A stretch of 64,000 nucleotides of DNA from Mycolicibacterium tusciae JS617 (GTDB taxonomy: Bacteria > Actinomycetota > Actinomycetes > Mycobacteriales > Mycobacteriaceae). Where the stretch lies: assembly GCF_000243415.2 (NCBI RefSeq), contig NZ_KI912270.1, forward strand, positions 4,402,001-4,466,000. Reading direction: 5' to 3'. The notes beneath the pieces are model-generated. The model was not told the origin of the DNA, did not search any database, and saw only the letters and a program-made list of their open reading frames with translations. Shown here in pieces: positions 43,200 through 54,471 of the stretch (positions are counted from its first letter, which is position 1; every line of letters begins with the position of its first letter). Position numbers and translations under genes: made by a program.

Positions 43200-44084
43200 A
43201 TGTCCCGTCTGCATCCGATCATCTCGGTCACCGGTTCTTCGGGGGCCGGCACCACATCGGTGATGCGCACCTTCGACCAGATCTTCCGGCGGGAGGCGAT
43301 GAACGTCGCGTTCGTCGAGGGCGACAGCTTTCACCGCTACGACCGCAGTGAAATGAAGGCCGCGATAGCGGACGCTCATGCGCGCGGTGACCACACCTTC
43401 AGCCACTTCGGGCCCGAAGCAAATTTGTTCGAAGAACTCGCGGAGCTGTTCCGGGAATACGGCGAAACCGGGACCGGCAAGGTACGCCGATACCTGCATG
43501 ACGACAAGGAAGCAGAGCCGTACGGACAGGTGCCGGGCACGTTCACGCCGTGGGAATCGATCCCCGACGACACCGACATGCTGTTCTACGAGGGTCTGCA
43601 CGGCGCCATCGTCACCGACGACGTGAACGTCCCGCAGTACGCCGATCTGCGCATCGGGGTTGTCCCGGTGATCAACCTGGAGTGGATTCAGAAGATGCAT
43701 CGGGACAAGTCGTCCCGCGGCTACACCTCGGAGGCGGTCACCGACACCATCCTGCGGCGGATGCCCGACTATGTGAACTACATGTGCCGCCAGTTCTCAC
43801 AGACAGATGTCAACTTCCAGCGGGTGCCCATTGTCGACACCTCCAACCCCTTTATCGCCAGGTCCATTCCAACGGCTGACGAATCGATGCTCATCATCCG
43901 ATTCCGCGATCCGCACGGCATCGACTTCCCGTATCTGCTGTCGATGCTGCATGATTCGTTCATGTCGCGACCCAACACAATCGTCTGCCCCGGCGGCAAA
44001 ATGGATCTCGCGATGCAACTCATCTTCACACCGATGGTCCTGCGGCTGCGGGAGCGACGGACGGCCGAACTCAGCATCCGGTAA
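43200..44084 (+). CDS. prk: Phosphoribulokinase
   Basis: A 294-residue class I (bacterial-type) PRK with the P-loop TGSSGAGTTSV, EGDSFHRYDRSEMK, FEELAELFREY, FYEGLHGA and the Lys/Arg-rich KMHRDKSSRGYT. It makes ribulose-1,5-bisphosphate from ribulose-5-phosphate, a reaction with essentially one known use, to feed RuBisCO. GGAGAGAAG precedes ATG 43200. The start of the longer open frame (43155) lies inside fbp. It ends 19 bases from the convergent nuoN gene. RuBisCO genes are not in the window. Confidence 0.95.
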   Translation: MSRLHPIISVTGSSGAGTTSVMRTFDQIFRREAMNVAFVEGDSFHRYDRSEMKAAIADAHARGDHTFSHFGPEANLFEELAELFREYGETGTGKVRRYLHDDKEAEPYGQVPGTFTPWESIPDDTDMLFYEGLHGAIVTDDVNVPQYADLRIGVVPVINLEWIQKMHRDKSSRGYTSEAVTDTILRRMPDYVNYMCRQFSQTDVNFQRVPIVDTSNPFIARSIPTADESMLIIRFRDPHGIDFPYLLSMLHDSFMSRPNTIVCPGGKMDLAMQLIFTPMVLRLRERRTAELSIR

Positions 44085-44103
44085 GACGACGGCCGCCGCA
44101 GCC

Positions 44104-45651
44104 TCAGCGCAGGAATGCGCCTGCGCTGACCGCCAGGTCCAGCATGGGCTGCGGCAGGACGCCGAACATCACCGTCCCGGCGACCCCCACCAGAATCGCT
44201 GCCGCGGTCCAGGAGCTGGGCACCGCCACCTGCGGCCCGTCGTTTGGCGGTGCCGAGAAGAACATCAGCAGGATCACGCGTGCATAGACGAATGCCGCGA
44301 TGGCGCTGGCGATGACACCGACGATGACCAGCGGGATCGCGCCGCCTTCGGCGGCCGCCTTGAACACCGCGAACTTGCTGACAAAGCCGCTGGTGAGCGG
44401 GATTCCGGCAAACGCAAGCAGGAACAGCGAGAACACCGCACCGAGAATGGGCGCTCGGCGCCCGAGGCCGGCCCAACGGGCCACGTCGGTGTCTTCCTCG
44501 CCACCGTCCGCGCGGACCAGAGTGACGACGGCGAACGCGCCGAGCGCGCTCAAACCGTAGGCAACAAGGTAAAACAGCGTCGAAGACAGCCCGGCATCGT
44601 TAGCCGCGATCACACCCATCAGGATGAAACCGACCTGGGCGACCGCGGAGTAAGCCAACATCCGTTTGATGTCGGTCTGGGTGACGACCATGACCGAACC
44701 CGCCACCATCGTGAGGATGGCGACCGCCCACAGCACGGGACGCCAGTCGTCACGCAGGCCGGGCAGTGCGACGTAAAAGATGCGCAGCGTGGCGCCGAAA
44801 GCGGCGATCTTGGTGGCGGCGGCCATGAATGCGGTGATGGGTGTGGGTGCACCCTGGTAGACGTCGGGGACCCAGGAGTGGAACGGCACGGCGCCGACCT
44901 TGAACAGGACACCGACCGACAGCAGACCCGCACCGATGAGGGCCAACGATTCGTTGCCGGCTCGGGCAGCAATCGCGTCGCCGATACCCGGCAAGCTCAA
45001 AGTGCCGGCGTAGCCGTAGAGCATGGCGGCGCCATAGAGGAAGAACGCCGACGAGAATGCGCCCAGCAGAAAGTATTTCAGCGCGGCTTCCTGGGACAGC
45101 ACGCGACGATGGCGGGCCAACCCGCAGAGCAGATACAGGGGCAGCGAGAACACCTCCAGCGCGATGAACATCGTCAGCAAGTCGTTGGCGGCGGGGAAGA
45201 GCAGCATCCCGCCGAGCGCAAACATCGTCAGCGGGAACACCTCGGTCTGGATGATCCCCACTTTGGTGGCTTCGAGCTGGGCGACGCTGCCGGGAACCGC
45301 GGACGCTTGCGGCGTGAAACCTTCCAGCCCGCCCTCGGCCCGACGTTCCGCGGCGAGCAGCACTGACAGCAGACCGACCAGCAGGATGATGCCCTGCAGG
45401 AACAGGGTCGGCCCGTCAACGGCGACCGCGCCTGCGACCGCCGCATGCCGAGTCCCGGCCAGCGCGATGACGGCCACCAGCGCGGCGGCCAACGCGGCGA
45501 CGCTGAGCACCAACTGGATCCCGTAGCGCCGGTTACGTGGCGCGAACGCCTCGACCACTACCCCGGCGACGGCCACACCGAAGACGATGAGCATCGGCGA
45601 GAGCTCACCGTATTCGACGCTCGGAGTGGGCATGCTCATCAACGCGGTCAT
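44104..45651 (-). CDS. nuoN: NADH-quinone oxidoreductase subunit N
   Basis: The 515-residue membrane-arm subunit of complex I has about 14 hydrophobic segments and the antiporter-like core YFLLGAFSSAFFLYGAA and GVLFKVGAVPFHSWVPDVY, with the Lys residues used in proton transfer, plus TQTDIKRMLAYSA. It is the last gene of the nuo operon. ATG 45651 overlaps the nuoM stop (ATGA). The open frame upstream to 46488 is a shadow inside nuoM. Confidence 0.96.
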   Translation of the reverse strand: MTALMSMPTPSVEYGELSPMLIVFGVAVAGVVVEAFAPRNRRYGIQLVLSVAALAAALVAVIALAGTRHAAVAGAVAVDGPTLFLQGIILLVGLLSVLLAAERRAEGGLEGFTPQASAVPGSVAQLEATKVGIIQTEVFPLTMFALGGMLLFPAANDLLTMFIALEVFSLPLYLLCGLARHRRVLSQEAALKYFLLGAFSSAFFLYGAAMLYGYAGTLSLPGIGDAIAARAGNESLALIGAGLLSVGVLFKVGAVPFHSWVPDVYQGAPTPITAFMAAATKIAAFGATLRIFYVALPGLRDDWRPVLWAVAILTMVAGSVMVVTQTDIKRMLAYSAVAQVGFILMGVIAANDAGLSSTLFYLVAYGLSALGAFAVVTLVRADGGEEDTDVARWAGLGRRAPILGAVFSLFLLAFAGIPLTSGFVSKFAVFKAAAEGGAIPLVIVGVIASAIAAFVYARVILLMFFSAPPNDGPQVAVPSSWTAAAILVGVAGTVMFGVLPQPMLDLAVSAGAFLR

Positions 45652-47219
45652 GGGTGCGGTCCTTCTGCGGTCATTGGTGCAGTCGGCGCGGGGTCGTGCT
45701 GGCCGATGGTGATCAGGGTGTGGCTGACCGCGGGGTTGATCACATCGAGTGCGGGTTTGGGGTAGATGCCCAGCACCAGCAGCAGGGCGATCAGTGGCGT
45801 GATGACCACGAGTTCGCGGGGAAGCAGATCGCGCAGCTTGTCGTTGCCGTCGGTGACCGGGCCGGTCATCATCCGCTGGTAGAGCCACAGGATGTAGATT
45901 GACGACAGCACCAGCGCGGTCGAAGCGAGTACCGCGAACACCGGGTAGCGGGTGAAAGTGCCGATCAGCACGAGGAATTCGCTGATGAACGGCGCCAGGC
46001 CGGGTAGGGCGAGTGTTGCCAGTCCGGCGACCAGGAAGGTGCCGGCCAGTACGGGCGCGACCTTCTGCACCCCGCCGTAGGCGGCGATCGCGCGGGTTCC
46101 CCGCCGCGACACCAGGAATCCGGCGATCAGGAACAGCGCCGCGGTCGAGATTCCGTGGTTGATCATGTAGAGCGTGGCGCCGGATTGTCCCTGGCTGGTC
46201 ATCACGAAGATGCCGAGGACGATGAATCCGAAGTGCGATATCGACGTGTAGGCGATCAGCCGCATCACGTCGGTCTGCCCGATCGCGACGATGGCGCCGT
46301 AGATGATCGCGATGACCGACAGCGTGATGATCAACGGCCGGAATATGGTTGAGGCATCTGGGAACAACTGCAGGCAATACCGCAGCATCCCGAACGTGCC
46401 CACCTTGTCGACGACCGCCATCATCAGCACCGCGGTCGCCGGGGTGGCCTCCACCGCGGCGCCCGGCAGCCAGGTATGGAATGGCCAAAGCGGTGCCTTG
46501 ACCGCGAAGGCGAACATGAAGCCGAGAAACATTGCGTTGAGCACGGCGGGATTGACGCCGAGTTGTCCGCTGGACACCGCGGCCACGATGGCACGGAAAT
46601 CAAATGTCCCCGATGTGCCGCCGCCGACGTCGCTCTGGGCGGTCACCACGTACAGGCCGATCACCGCTGCCAGCATGAGGAGCCCACCGAACAGGTTGTA
46701 CAGCAGGAACTTCAGAGCTGCTCTCGAGCGGCCCGTGCCTCCGAAGCTGCCGATGAGGAAGTACAGCGGGATGAGCATCGCTTCGAAGAACATGAAGAAC
46801 AGCAGCACGTCGAGGGCGATCAGCGAGACCAGCACCATGCCCTCGACGGCCAGGGTCAGTGCGACATAGGCGTGAGTGGATCGGCCCCGATCGCCCGCGT
46901 CGTTCCAGCCGGCGAGTAGAACCAGCGGCACCAGCACTGCGGTGAGCATTACCAGTGCCAACGCGATGCCGTCAATGCCGAGGATATAGCCAGCGCCGAA
47001 TGATGGTATCCAGGTGTGTGATTCGACGAACTGATACTGATTGCCCGTCGGTTGGAACCGGATCGCCAATACGACCGCGATGGCCAGGACGGCGATCGAC
47101 GCGATCAGGGCGGTGCACTTCGCGAGATGGCGGTGCGCCGCGGGCAGCAGCATGACCACGCCGGCGCCGATCAGCGGCACCAGCCACAGCGCGCTCAGCC
47201 ACGGAAAGTGACTCACCAC
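45648..47219 (-). CDS. nuoM: NADH-quinone oxidoreductase subunit M
   Basis: The 523-residue antiporter-like subunit of complex I has 14 or so helices, the Glu in [16 protein letters not shown] and the Lys helix [16 protein letters not shown]. It starts at GTG 47219, inside the end of nuoL. It forms a proton channel of the membrane arm. Confidence 0.96.
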   Translation of the reverse strand: MVSHFPWLSALWLVPLIGAGVVMLLPAAHRHLAKCTALIASIAVLAIAVVLAIRFQPTGNQYQFVESHTWIPSFGAGYILGIDGIALALVMLTAVLVPLVLLAGWNDAGDRGRSTHAYVALTLAVEGMVLVSLIALDVLLFFMFFEAMLIPLYFLIGSFGGTGRSRAALKFLLYNLFGGLLMLAAVIGLYVVTAQSDVGGGTSGTFDFRAIVAAVSSGQLGVNPAVLNAMFLGFMFAFAVKAPLWPFHTWLPGAAVEATPATAVLMMAVVDKVGTFGMLRYCLQLFPDASTIFRPLIITLSVIAIIYGAIVAIGQTDVMRLIAYTSISHFGFIVLGIFVMTSQGQSGATLYMINHGISTAALFLIAGFLVSRRGTRAIAAYGGVQKVAPVLAGTFLVAGLATLALPGLAPFISEFLVLIGTFTRYPVFAVLASTALVLSSIYILWLYQRMMTGPVTDGNDKLRDLLPRELVVITPLIALLLVLGIYPKPALDVINPAVSHTLITIGQHDPAPTAPMTAEGPHP

Positions 47220-49132
47220 ATCCTCACTAGGGCCATGGCGGCGACCACCAGAGTGGCGCCGACAAAGATGGATAGCGCATATGACCGCGCGAACCCCGTC
47301 TGGAGCAGCCGGATCCGGGCCGAGGCTGCGCCGATCACCCGGGCCAATCCCTCCACAAGCCCGTCGATTCCCCGCCTGTCGACATCAACCAGCGAACGGC
47401 TCAGGGCACGGCCGGGACGCATGAAGACCGCCTCGTTGATCGCATCGCCGTAGAGGTCGTCGCGGGCGGCCGCGGTCGCGCCCGAAACCCATGAAGTGGC
47501 AATGGCTTTCACCGGTTGGATGGCGTACATCCGGTAGGCGACGGCCACACCGATGGCGACGACCGAGAGGGTGATGACAGTCATCACCCAGACTGGGGTG
47601 GCGTGTTCGGCTTCGTGGTGACCGACGACGGGTTCGAGCCAGTTCTGCAACGTGCCGCCGATCACAAGCAAAGCGCCGCCCGCGACCGAACCCGCCGCGA
47701 GCACGATCATCGGCCACGTCATCACCGCAGGCGATTCGTGCGGATGCCTGACACCATCCCCCGTCGCTTCGCCGGTCCCGTCATTCCAGCGGCGTTCCCC
47801 GAAGAACGTCATCAGCATGACGCGGCTCATGTAGAAAGCGGTGATCCCTGCGCCCAGCAGTGTGGCGCCACCGAGGATGAGTCCTTTGAGTCCGCCTGCG
47901 GCAAAGGCTGTTTCGATGATCGCGTCCTTGGAGAAGAACCCCGCGAATGGCGGCACGCCGATGATGGCGAGATATCCGAGCCCGAATGTGGCGAATGTAA
48001 TCGGCAGGAACTTTCGCAGCCCGCCGTAGCGACGCATGTCGACGTCGTCGTCCATGGCGTGCATCACCGAACCCGCGCCAAGGAACAGGCCGGCCTTGAA
48101 GAAGCCGTGGGTCAGCAGGTGCAGGATCGCCACCGCATACCCGGCCGGGCCGAGGCCGGCGGCGAGCACCATGTAGCCGATCTGGCTCATCGTCGAGGCG
48201 GCGAGCGCCTTTTTGATGTCGTCCTTGGCGCAGCCGACGACCGCCCCGAACAGCAAGGTGACCGCGCCGACGATGACGACGCCGAGTTGGGCGTAAGGGG
48301 CCAGGTTGAACACCGGACCGGACCGCACGATCAGATAGACGCCGGCGGTCACCATCGTGGCGGCGTGGATCAGCGCCGACACGGGGGTGGGACCCTCCAT
48401 GGCATCGCCGAGCCAGGACTGCAGCGGCACCTGCGCGGATTTGCCGCATGCGGCAAGCAGTAGCAGCAAGCCGATCGCGGTCAGCGTGCCTCCCGACGAC
48501 TCGGCCAGTGCCGGGGCGGCGCCGAACACGCCGGCATAGGAGATGGAGCCAACAGCGGCGAACATCACCATGATGGCGATCGCCAACCCCACATCGCCGA
48601 CCCGGTTCACGACAAACGCCTTCTTGGCTGCGGTGGCCGCCGACGGTTTGGCCGACCAGAATCCGATCAGCAGATACGACGCCAAACCGACGCCTTCCCA
48701 GCCCACATAGAGGCCCAGGTAATTGTCGGCCAGCACCAGCAGCAGCATCGCGGCCACAAACAGATTCAGGTACGCAAAAAAGCGACGGCGACCGGCGTCC
48801 TCTTCCATGTAGCCGATCGAGTAGATGTGGATCAGCGAGCCGACGCCGGTGATCAACAGCACGAAACACACCGACAGCGCGTCGAGTTGCAGACCGAAAT
48901 CGACCTGCAGGCCGGCGACCGGCACCCAGGAGAACAGGTTCTCATGCACAGCCCGGTCGGCGACGTCGGAACTCAGCAGGTCGATGAACAGCACAACCCC
49001 GAGCGCGAATGCGGCGAGCGATGTCGCGCAGCCGAGGAGATGTCCCCACCGGTCGCTGCGCCGCCCGGTCAGCAGCAACACCACCGCGCCCGCCAGCGGT
49101 AGTGCGATCAGCAGCCACACCAGAGTCGTCAT
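47213..49132 (-). CDS. nuoL: NADH-quinone oxidoreductase subunit L
   Basis: The 639-residue largest membrane subunit carries the core [20 protein letters not shown] and [20 protein letters not shown] (proton-path Lys), followed by the C-terminal lateral-helix region. It starts one base after the nuoK stop and overlaps nuoM by seven bases. No truncation is seen. Confidence 0.96.
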   Translation of the reverse strand: MTTLVWLLIALPLAGAVVLLLTGRRSDRWGHLLGCATSLAAFALGVVLFIDLLSSDVADRAVHENLFSWVPVAGLQVDFGLQLDALSVCFVLLITGVGSLIHIYSIGYMEEDAGRRRFFAYLNLFVAAMLLLVLADNYLGLYVGWEGVGLASYLLIGFWSAKPSAATAAKKAFVVNRVGDVGLAIAIMVMFAAVGSISYAGVFGAAPALAESSGGTLTAIGLLLLLAACGKSAQVPLQSWLGDAMEGPTPVSALIHAATMVTAGVYLIVRSGPVFNLAPYAQLGVVIVGAVTLLFGAVVGCAKDDIKKALAASTMSQIGYMVLAAGLGPAGYAVAILHLLTHGFFKAGLFLGAGSVMHAMDDDVDMRRYGGLRKFLPITFATFGLGYLAIIGVPPFAGFFSKDAIIETAFAAGGLKGLILGGATLLGAGITAFYMSRVMLMTFFGERRWNDGTGEATGDGVRHPHESPAVMTWPMIVLAAGSVAGGALLVIGGTLQNWLEPVVGHHEAEHATPVWVMTVITLSVVAIGVAVAYRMYAIQPVKAIATSWVSGATAAARDDLYGDAINEAVFMRPGRALSRSLVDVDRRGIDGLVEGLARVIGAASARIRLLQTGFARSYALSIFVGATLVVAAMALVRMW

Positions 49133-49133
49133 G

Positions 49134-49433
49134 TCAGTGCCGCAGCAGGTTGGCGGCGTCGACCGAGGCCGACCGGCGGGTGCGGAAGATGGTCATGATG
49201 ATCGCCAACCCGACCACCACCTCGCAGGCGGCGACGACCATCGTGAAGAACGCCACCACCTGCCCATCCAGGTGGCCGTGCATCCGGGAAAACGCGACGA
49301 ACGCCAGGTTCGCGGCGTTCAGCATGAGCTCAACACACATGAACATGACAAGGGCGTTGCGCCGCAACAGCACTCCCGCCGCGCCGACGGTGAACAACAA
49401 CGCAGACAAGTAAAGATAGTTGACCGGGTTCAC
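49134..49433 (-). CDS. nuoK: NADH-quinone oxidoreductase subunit K
   Basis: A 99-residue protein with three membrane helices and the buried Glu residues in [14 protein letters not shown] and [10 protein letters not shown] that belong to the E-channel. It starts at GTG 49433 and overlaps the nuoJ stop. Length is standard. Confidence 0.96.
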   Translation of the reverse strand: MNPVNYLYLSALLFTVGAAGVLLRRNALVMFMCVELMLNAANLAFVAFSRMHGHLDGQVVAFFTMVVAACEVVVGLAIIMTIFRTRRSASVDAANLLRH

Positions 49434-50239
49434 TGCACACCCTCTTCGGCAGACGAATTCGATGCCGTGTCGGCATCCGCGACGAGCAGCGTCAGCACAA
49501 GTCCCCGCCGCTCCAGGGTTCTGCTGACCGAAAGGTCGCAGAGGGCGCCGCCGGGGAGCCGGGCGGGAATGTCGACGGCGTTGTGGCGGGCGTAGACGCC
49601 GGGCGCAGGCATCGGGGTGGGGTGCCCGCCGGGCTGGAACCGCTCCTGGGCGAGTTCGCGTTGGCCCTTGCGTCGTGAGAGGCGTTCCCGGTGGGCCAGC
49701 ACCATCGCCGCCAGGGTGGCGGTGATGAGTAGCGCGCCGGTGAGTTCGAACGCCCACAGGTACCTGGTGAAGATCAACGCCGCCAGCCCCTGCACGTTAC
49801 CGCCGGCGTTGGCCTGCGCTAGGCCGGTGAACCCGGTCGTGGCGATGCTGCCGATGGCGCCGGCCAGCACGATCGCGAACCCGAGGCCCGCGACGACTGC
49901 GGTGAGGCGTTGTCCGCGAAGGGTTTCCACCAACGATTCGGAAAGATCGACGCCGACGAGCATGACGACGAACAGGAACAACATCATCACCGCGCCGGTG
50001 TAGACGACCACCTGCACCACACCGAGGAACAGTGCGTCCTGCGCGATGTAGAGCACTGCCAGGTTGATCATGGTGGATGCCAGGAAGATCGCCGAGTACA
50101 CCGCCCTGGGTGCCGCGACCACACCCACCGCTGCAAGCACCGTCATTGCCCCGAGGATCCAGAACACGACCGCCTCGGAGGTCGAGGTCTGCGCGAGGGG
50201 TTCGGCTGCAAGTAGTGCCGTCGAGGCGACGATGGTCAT
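49430..50239 (-). CDS. nuoJ: NADH-quinone oxidoreductase subunit J
   Basis: The 269-residue protein has five membrane helices, with the conserved [20 protein letters not shown] (pi-bulge helix) and a long hydrophilic C-terminal tail as in other mycobacteria. ATG 50239 overlaps the nuoI stop (ATGA). Confidence 0.95.
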   Translation of the reverse strand: MTIVASTALLAAEPLAQTSTSEAVVFWILGAMTVLAAVGVVAAPRAVYSAIFLASTMINLAVLYIAQDALFLGVVQVVVYTGAVMMLFLFVVMLVGVDLSESLVETLRGQRLTAVVAGLGFAIVLAGAIGSIATTGFTGLAQANAGGNVQGLAALIFTRYLWAFELTGALLITATLAAMVLAHRERLSRRKGQRELAQERFQPGGHPTPMPAPGVYARHNAVDIPARLPGGALCDLSVSRTLERRGLVLTLLVADADTASNSSAEEGVQ

Positions 50240-50778
50240 GTGGCTGACCTCCTGGCTGGGTGGGTGTCCGTGGGGCCGGCGATGTTGCCGCGGTAGTAGT
50301 CCTCGTCGGTGGCGCCCTCGGCCATCGGGTGTGGTGTGGGCGCCATGCCGGACTGCAGTGGGGCGAGGAGCTTGTCCTTGCCGTAGATGAGGTCGGCGCG
50401 GTTGTTGTCGGCCATCTCGTAGTCGGTGGTCATGGTCAGGGCGCGGGTGGGGCAGGCCTCGATGCACAGCCCGCAGCCGATGCAGCGCAGATAGTTGATC
50501 TGGTACACCTGCCCGTAGCGTTCGCCCGGCGAGAAGCGTTCTGTCTCGGTGTTGTCGGCGCCTTCGACGTAGATGGCGTCGGCGGGGCACGCCCAGGCGC
50601 ACAGCTCGCAGCCGATGCATTTCTCCAGCCCGTCGTCGTACCGGTTCAACTGGTGCCGGCCGTGATAGCGCGGCGCGGTCGGCTCCTTTTGTTCTGGGTA
50701 CTGCTCGGTGACCGGCTTCTTGAACATCGTCGAGAACGTGACCCCGAAACCGGCAACCGCATCGAGAAACTTAGGCAT
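50236..50778 (-). CDS. nuoI: NADH-quinone oxidoreductase subunit I
   Basis: A 180-residue ferredoxin-like subunit with two 8-iron-type motifs, [12 protein letters not shown] and [12 protein letters not shown], which bind clusters N6a and N6b and pass electrons towards N2. Its start overlaps the nuoH end by 8 bases. Confidence 0.97.
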   Translation of the reverse strand: MPKFLDAVAGFGVTFSTMFKKPVTEQYPEQKEPTAPRYHGRHQLNRYDDGLEKCIGCELCAWACPADAIYVEGADNTETERFSPGERYGQVYQINYLRCIGCGLCIEACPTRALTMTTDYEMADNNRADLIYGKDKLLAPLQSGMAPTPHPMAEGATDEDYYRGNIAGPTDTHPARRSAT

Positions 50779-52084
50779 CGTGACTACTCCCCCTGGTCAG
50801 CACGGCGTCGATTCGGATCGGCTTCCCGTTGTGGATTGGCTTGGCGATGTGCTCGGCACTGGACACCCTGGCCGGGTGCGCCTGGCCCGGCAGCGGCGGG
50901 ATAGGGAATCCACCTACCATCGGGTCGAACGGCCGCACCGCTGTTTCCGGCTCAGGTTCACCTCGAGCGCGGCTGAGGCGCAACAGAATCAGCACCGCGA
51001 CGAGTAGGGCAAGGCCGGTGAGAATTCCTGGGATGACACCCGTGACATCGAGTGAACGCAAGGTGGCCACGGTCATGATCCAGGCCAGCGACACCGGGAT
51101 GAGGAGCTTCCAGCCCAGGGCCATGAACTGGTCGTAGCGCAGCCGCGGCAGGGTGGCGCGCAGCCAGATGAAGGCAAACAGGAACGTCCACACCTTGGCG
51201 GTGAACCAGATCAGTGGCCACCATCCGGAGTTGGCGCCGTCCCACATGTTGATCGGCCAGGGAGCATGCCAGCCGCCGAGGAAGATGGTGGTCGCCAGGG
51301 CGGAGACGGTGGTCATGTTGACGTACTCGGCGAGCATGAACATCGCGAACTTCAGCGACGAGTACTCGGTATGGAAGCCGCCGACCAGCTCGCCCTCTGC
51401 CTCGGGCAGATCGAAAGGCGCACGGTTGGTTTCGCCGACCATCGCCGTCACGTACACCAAGAACGACGGCAGCAGCAGGAAGACGTACCAGGTACCCTCC
51501 TGGGCCGCCACGATCCCCGATGTCGACATGGTGCCCGCGTACAGGAACACCGCCGCGAAGGACAACGCCATCGCGATCTCGTAGGAGACCACCTGGGCAC
51601 TGGAGCGCAAACCACCCAGCAGTGGATAGGTGGAGCCGGACGCCCAGCCGGCCAGCACGATCCCGTACACCCCGATCGAGGTGACCGCGAGAATGTAGAG
51701 CACCGCAACTGGCATATCGGTCAGCTGCAGCGGCGTGCGATGTCCCAACACCGACACACCGCCACCCATCGGGATCACCGCGAACGCCATGAATGCCGGG
51801 ATCACCGCGATGATCGGCGCGAGTAGGTAGATCGGCCTGTCCACCCCGGCCGGCACCAGGCCCTCCTTGAGGGCGAGCTTGACGCCGTCGACCAGCGACT
51901 GCAACATCCCGAACGGCCCCACCCGGTTCGGGCCAAACCGCATTTGCATCCGTCCAAGTACCTTGCGTTCGACCAGGATCGCCACCAGCACCGTCACAAG
52001 CAGGAACGCGAAGACACCGAGCGCCTTGGCCAGGACCAACCACCACGGGTCGTGGCCGAACATCGACAGGTCGGGTTGTTGCAT
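50771..52084 (-). CDS. nuoH: NADH-quinone oxidoreductase subunit H
   Basis: The 437-residue subunit has eight helices and forms the quinone-chamber floor. Signatures include [41 protein letters not shown] and [15 protein letters not shown]. The C-terminal extension of about 70 residues is hydrophilic, as in mycobacteria. ATG 52084 overlaps the nuoG stop by one base. Confidence 0.96.
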   Translation of the reverse strand: MQQPDLSMFGHDPWWLVLAKALGVFAFLLVTVLVAILVERKVLGRMQMRFGPNRVGPFGMLQSLVDGVKLALKEGLVPAGVDRPIYLLAPIIAVIPAFMAFAVIPMGGGVSVLGHRTPLQLTDMPVAVLYILAVTSIGVYGIVLAGWASGSTYPLLGGLRSSAQVVSYEIAMALSFAAVFLYAGTMSTSGIVAAQEGTWYVFLLLPSFLVYVTAMVGETNRAPFDLPEAEGELVGGFHTEYSSLKFAMFMLAEYVNMTTVSALATTIFLGGWHAPWPINMWDGANSGWWPLIWFTAKVWTFLFAFIWLRATLPRLRYDQFMALGWKLLIPVSLAWIMTVATLRSLDVTGVIPGILTGLALLVAVLILLRLSRARGEPEPETAVRPFDPMVGGFPIPPLPGQAHPARVSSAEHIAKPIHNGKPIRIDAVLTRGSSHDA

Positions 52085-54471
52085 CAGCGCGTCCCCCGGA
52101 TCTGCACTACTGCACCGGTGGCGACCCCGAGCTGGGCGTGAACCGCCGACCCAATCGAATTGAGCGGCAGCCAGACCACACGGTCAGGCATCTCGGTGAT
52201 CGCGAGCGGCAGGCTGATTGCACCGCGGTCGGTGCTGACCGTCACCAGATCACCCGGCGTTGCGCTGATTTCGCAGGCCGTCGCCGCCGACAGCCGAGCC
52301 ACTGGGGGCCGCGCGGTGCCGGCCAGATTCGGTTCCCCATCCTGCAGTCGGCCGGCGTCGAGGAGCATCCGCCAACCGGCCAGCACCGCTTGACCGGCGC
52401 CGGGCCGCGCAGGCTCTTTTGGCCCGACGTCCGGTGTGGCGGGCCGCCGCCCGGCCCAGGCCCCGAGGCGCGCCAGCTCCGCCGCCGCGACGGCCGGAGT
52501 CGGGCAGCCAAGGTCGAAACCGATCTCGTCGGCGAGGACGTGCAGGACCCGCGAATCCGGGATGGCGTTGGTCGGCAGCGCGGCCTCAAACGATCGAAAA
52601 CGGCCCTCCCAGTTCAGGAATGCCCCAGCCTTCTCCACTGCAGGCGCGACGGGGAACACGACGTCGGCGAGGTCGGTGACCGCGCCCTGCCTCAACTCAA
52701 GGCTGACGACGAAGTGCGCGGCAGCGATGGCGGCGACTGCGGCGCCGGGATCGGGTAGGTCGGCGGGATCGACGCCGCCGATGAGCAGGGCGCCCAGTTC
52801 GCCGGTGCGTGCCGCGGCCAGGATGCCTGCCGTATCCCGCCCGGGCGCCGCGGGCAGGTCGGCGTGATTCCAGGCAGCGGCGGTCTGCTCGCGGGCCCGC
52901 TGATCGGCGACGGGTCGCCCGCCGGGCAGCAGGTTAGGCAGGCAGCCGGCCTCCAACGCGCCACGTTCTCCGGCCCGCCGGGGAATCCACGCCAGCCGCG
53001 CGTCGGTCGCCGCGGCGAGACGCATTGCGGCGGACAGTGCTCCGGGGCTGGTGGCCAGTCGCTCCCCTACCAGGATCAGAGCACCGGGTTGACGCAACAG
53101 CTCCTCTTCCGAGAGGCCGGCCAGGGCGGTGGCCTCACCACCCGGGGCTGTCGCGATGACGCGGCCACCCGTTTTGGTCAGGCCGCGGGTGGCGAACGGC
53201 GCGATCGAAAGGATCCGGGTGCCGTTCTTTCGCGCGGCTTTGCGAAGCCGGAGGAACACGATCGGGGATTCCTCTTCGGGCTCGAACCCGGCCAACAGAA
53301 CCGCAGGGGCATTTTCCAGGTCGGCGTAGCTGACTGTCATCGGTTGCCCGGCGACATGGGTGGCAAGGAACTGTGCCTCTTCATCTGAGTGGGGCCGAGC
53401 GCGGAAGTCGATATCGTTGGTGCCCAACACTGTTCGTGCGAACTTCGAATAGGCGTAGGCGTCTTCGACAGTGGTTCGCCCGCCGACAAGCACCCCTGTG
53501 CTACCCGTCGCGGCCGCCAGCCCGGTCGCGGCCACCCTGACGGCTTCCGGCCAGGATGCGGGCCGCAGCTTGCCGTCCACGCCACGGATCTGCGGTGTGG
53601 TGATGCGGTCACCGACCGTCGCATACGTGAACGCCCAGCGGCCCTTGTCGCAGTTCCACTCCTCGTTGACCTCAGGGTCGTCACCCGACAGCCGGCGCAG
53701 CACCTTTTCGCGGCGATGGTCGGTGCGCTGCGCGCAACCCGACGCACAGTGCTCACACACAGTCGGCGAGGAGACGAGGTCGAACGGCCGGGCCCGAAAT
53801 CGGTACGTGCTCCCTGTCAGCGCGCCGACCGGGCAGATCTGTACGGTGTTGCCCGAAAAGTACGAGTCGAACGGCTCATTGGCCGCAATGCCAACCTGTT
53901 GGGACGCGCCACGTTCCAACAGTTCGATGAACGGATCTCCGGCGATCTGCTTGGAGAACCGGGTGCAGCGGGCGCACAACACGCAGCGCTCCCGGTCAAG
54001 CAGCACCTGCGACGAAAGGTTGATCGGCTTAGGGAAGGTCCGCTTGACGTCGGTGAACCGACTTTCGGCCCGCCCGTTGGACATGGCCTGGTTCTGTAGT
54101 GGGCACTCCCCACCTTTGTCACAGACCGGGCAGTCCAGCGGGTGGTTGATCAGCAGTAGCTCCATCACGCTCTGTTGAGCCTTGTCCGCGGACTCCGACG
54201 TGTACTGCGTGCGCACCACCATGTCCGGTGTCACGGCGACCGTGCACGACGCAACAAGTTTGCGTTGCCCCTCGACCTCGACCAGGCACTGCCGGCAGGC
54301 TCCCACCGGATCCAACAGCGGGTGGTCACAGAACCGTGGAATCTGCACACCGATCAACTCCGCAGCCCGAATCACCAAGGTGCCCTGGGGCACCGACACC
54401 GGCACGTCGTCGATGGTGAGGTTCACCATGTCCACGTCGGTGGTGCTCTTCGTAGGCTCGACCAGAGTCAC
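52084..54471 (-). CDS. nuoG: NADH-quinone oxidoreductase subunit G
   Basis: The 795-residue iron-sulphur subunit has an N-terminal [2Fe-2S] set ([16 protein letters not shown]), the His/Cys cluster region [17 protein letters not shown], the [4Fe-4S] set [11 protein letters not shown], and the extra N7-type motif CEHCASGC, all followed by a molybdopterin-oxidoreductase-like domain. It starts at GTG 54471, overlapping the nuoF stop by four bases. N7 is found only in some bacteria. Confidence 0.96.
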   Translation of the reverse strand: MTLVEPTKSTTDVDMVNLTIDDVPVSVPQGTLVIRAAELIGVQIPRFCDHPLLDPVGACRQCLVEVEGQRKLVASCTVAVTPDMVVRTQYTSESADKAQQSVMELLLINHPLDCPVCDKGGECPLQNQAMSNGRAESRFTDVKRTFPKPINLSSQVLLDRERCVLCARCTRFSKQIAGDPFIELLERGASQQVGIAANEPFDSYFSGNTVQICPVGALTGSTYRFRARPFDLVSSPTVCEHCASGCAQRTDHRREKVLRRLSGDDPEVNEEWNCDKGRWAFTYATVGDRITTPQIRGVDGKLRPASWPEAVRVAATGLAAATGSTGVLVGGRTTVEDAYAYSKFARTVLGTNDIDFRARPHSDEEAQFLATHVAGQPMTVSYADLENAPAVLLAGFEPEEESPIVFLRLRKAARKNGTRILSIAPFATRGLTKTGGRVIATAPGGEATALAGLSEEELLRQPGALILVGERLATSPGALSAAMRLAAATDARLAWIPRRAGERGALEAGCLPNLLPGGRPVADQRAREQTAAAWNHADLPAAPGRDTAGILAAARTGELGALLIGGVDPADLPDPGAAVAAIAAAHFVVSLELRQGAVTDLADVVFPVAPAVEKAGAFLNWEGRFRSFEAALPTNAIPDSRVLHVLADEIGFDLGCPTPAVAAAELARLGAWAGRRPATPDVGPKEPARPGAGQAVLAGWRMLLDAGRLQDGEPNLAGTARPPVARLSAATACEISATPGDLVTVSTDRGAISLPLAITEMPDRVVWLPLNSIGSAVHAQLGVATGAVVQIRGTR

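Noticed and set aside
36587..44103. RuBisCO, CbbR or carboxysome genes within the CBB-like module
   Set aside because: Every frame was considered between the listed genes; none shows RuBisCO large- or small-subunit motifs or a LysR regulator.
45652..46488. N-terminal extension of nuoN
   Set aside because: Lies inside nuoM in another frame; ATG 45651 with the ATGA overlap is the clear start.
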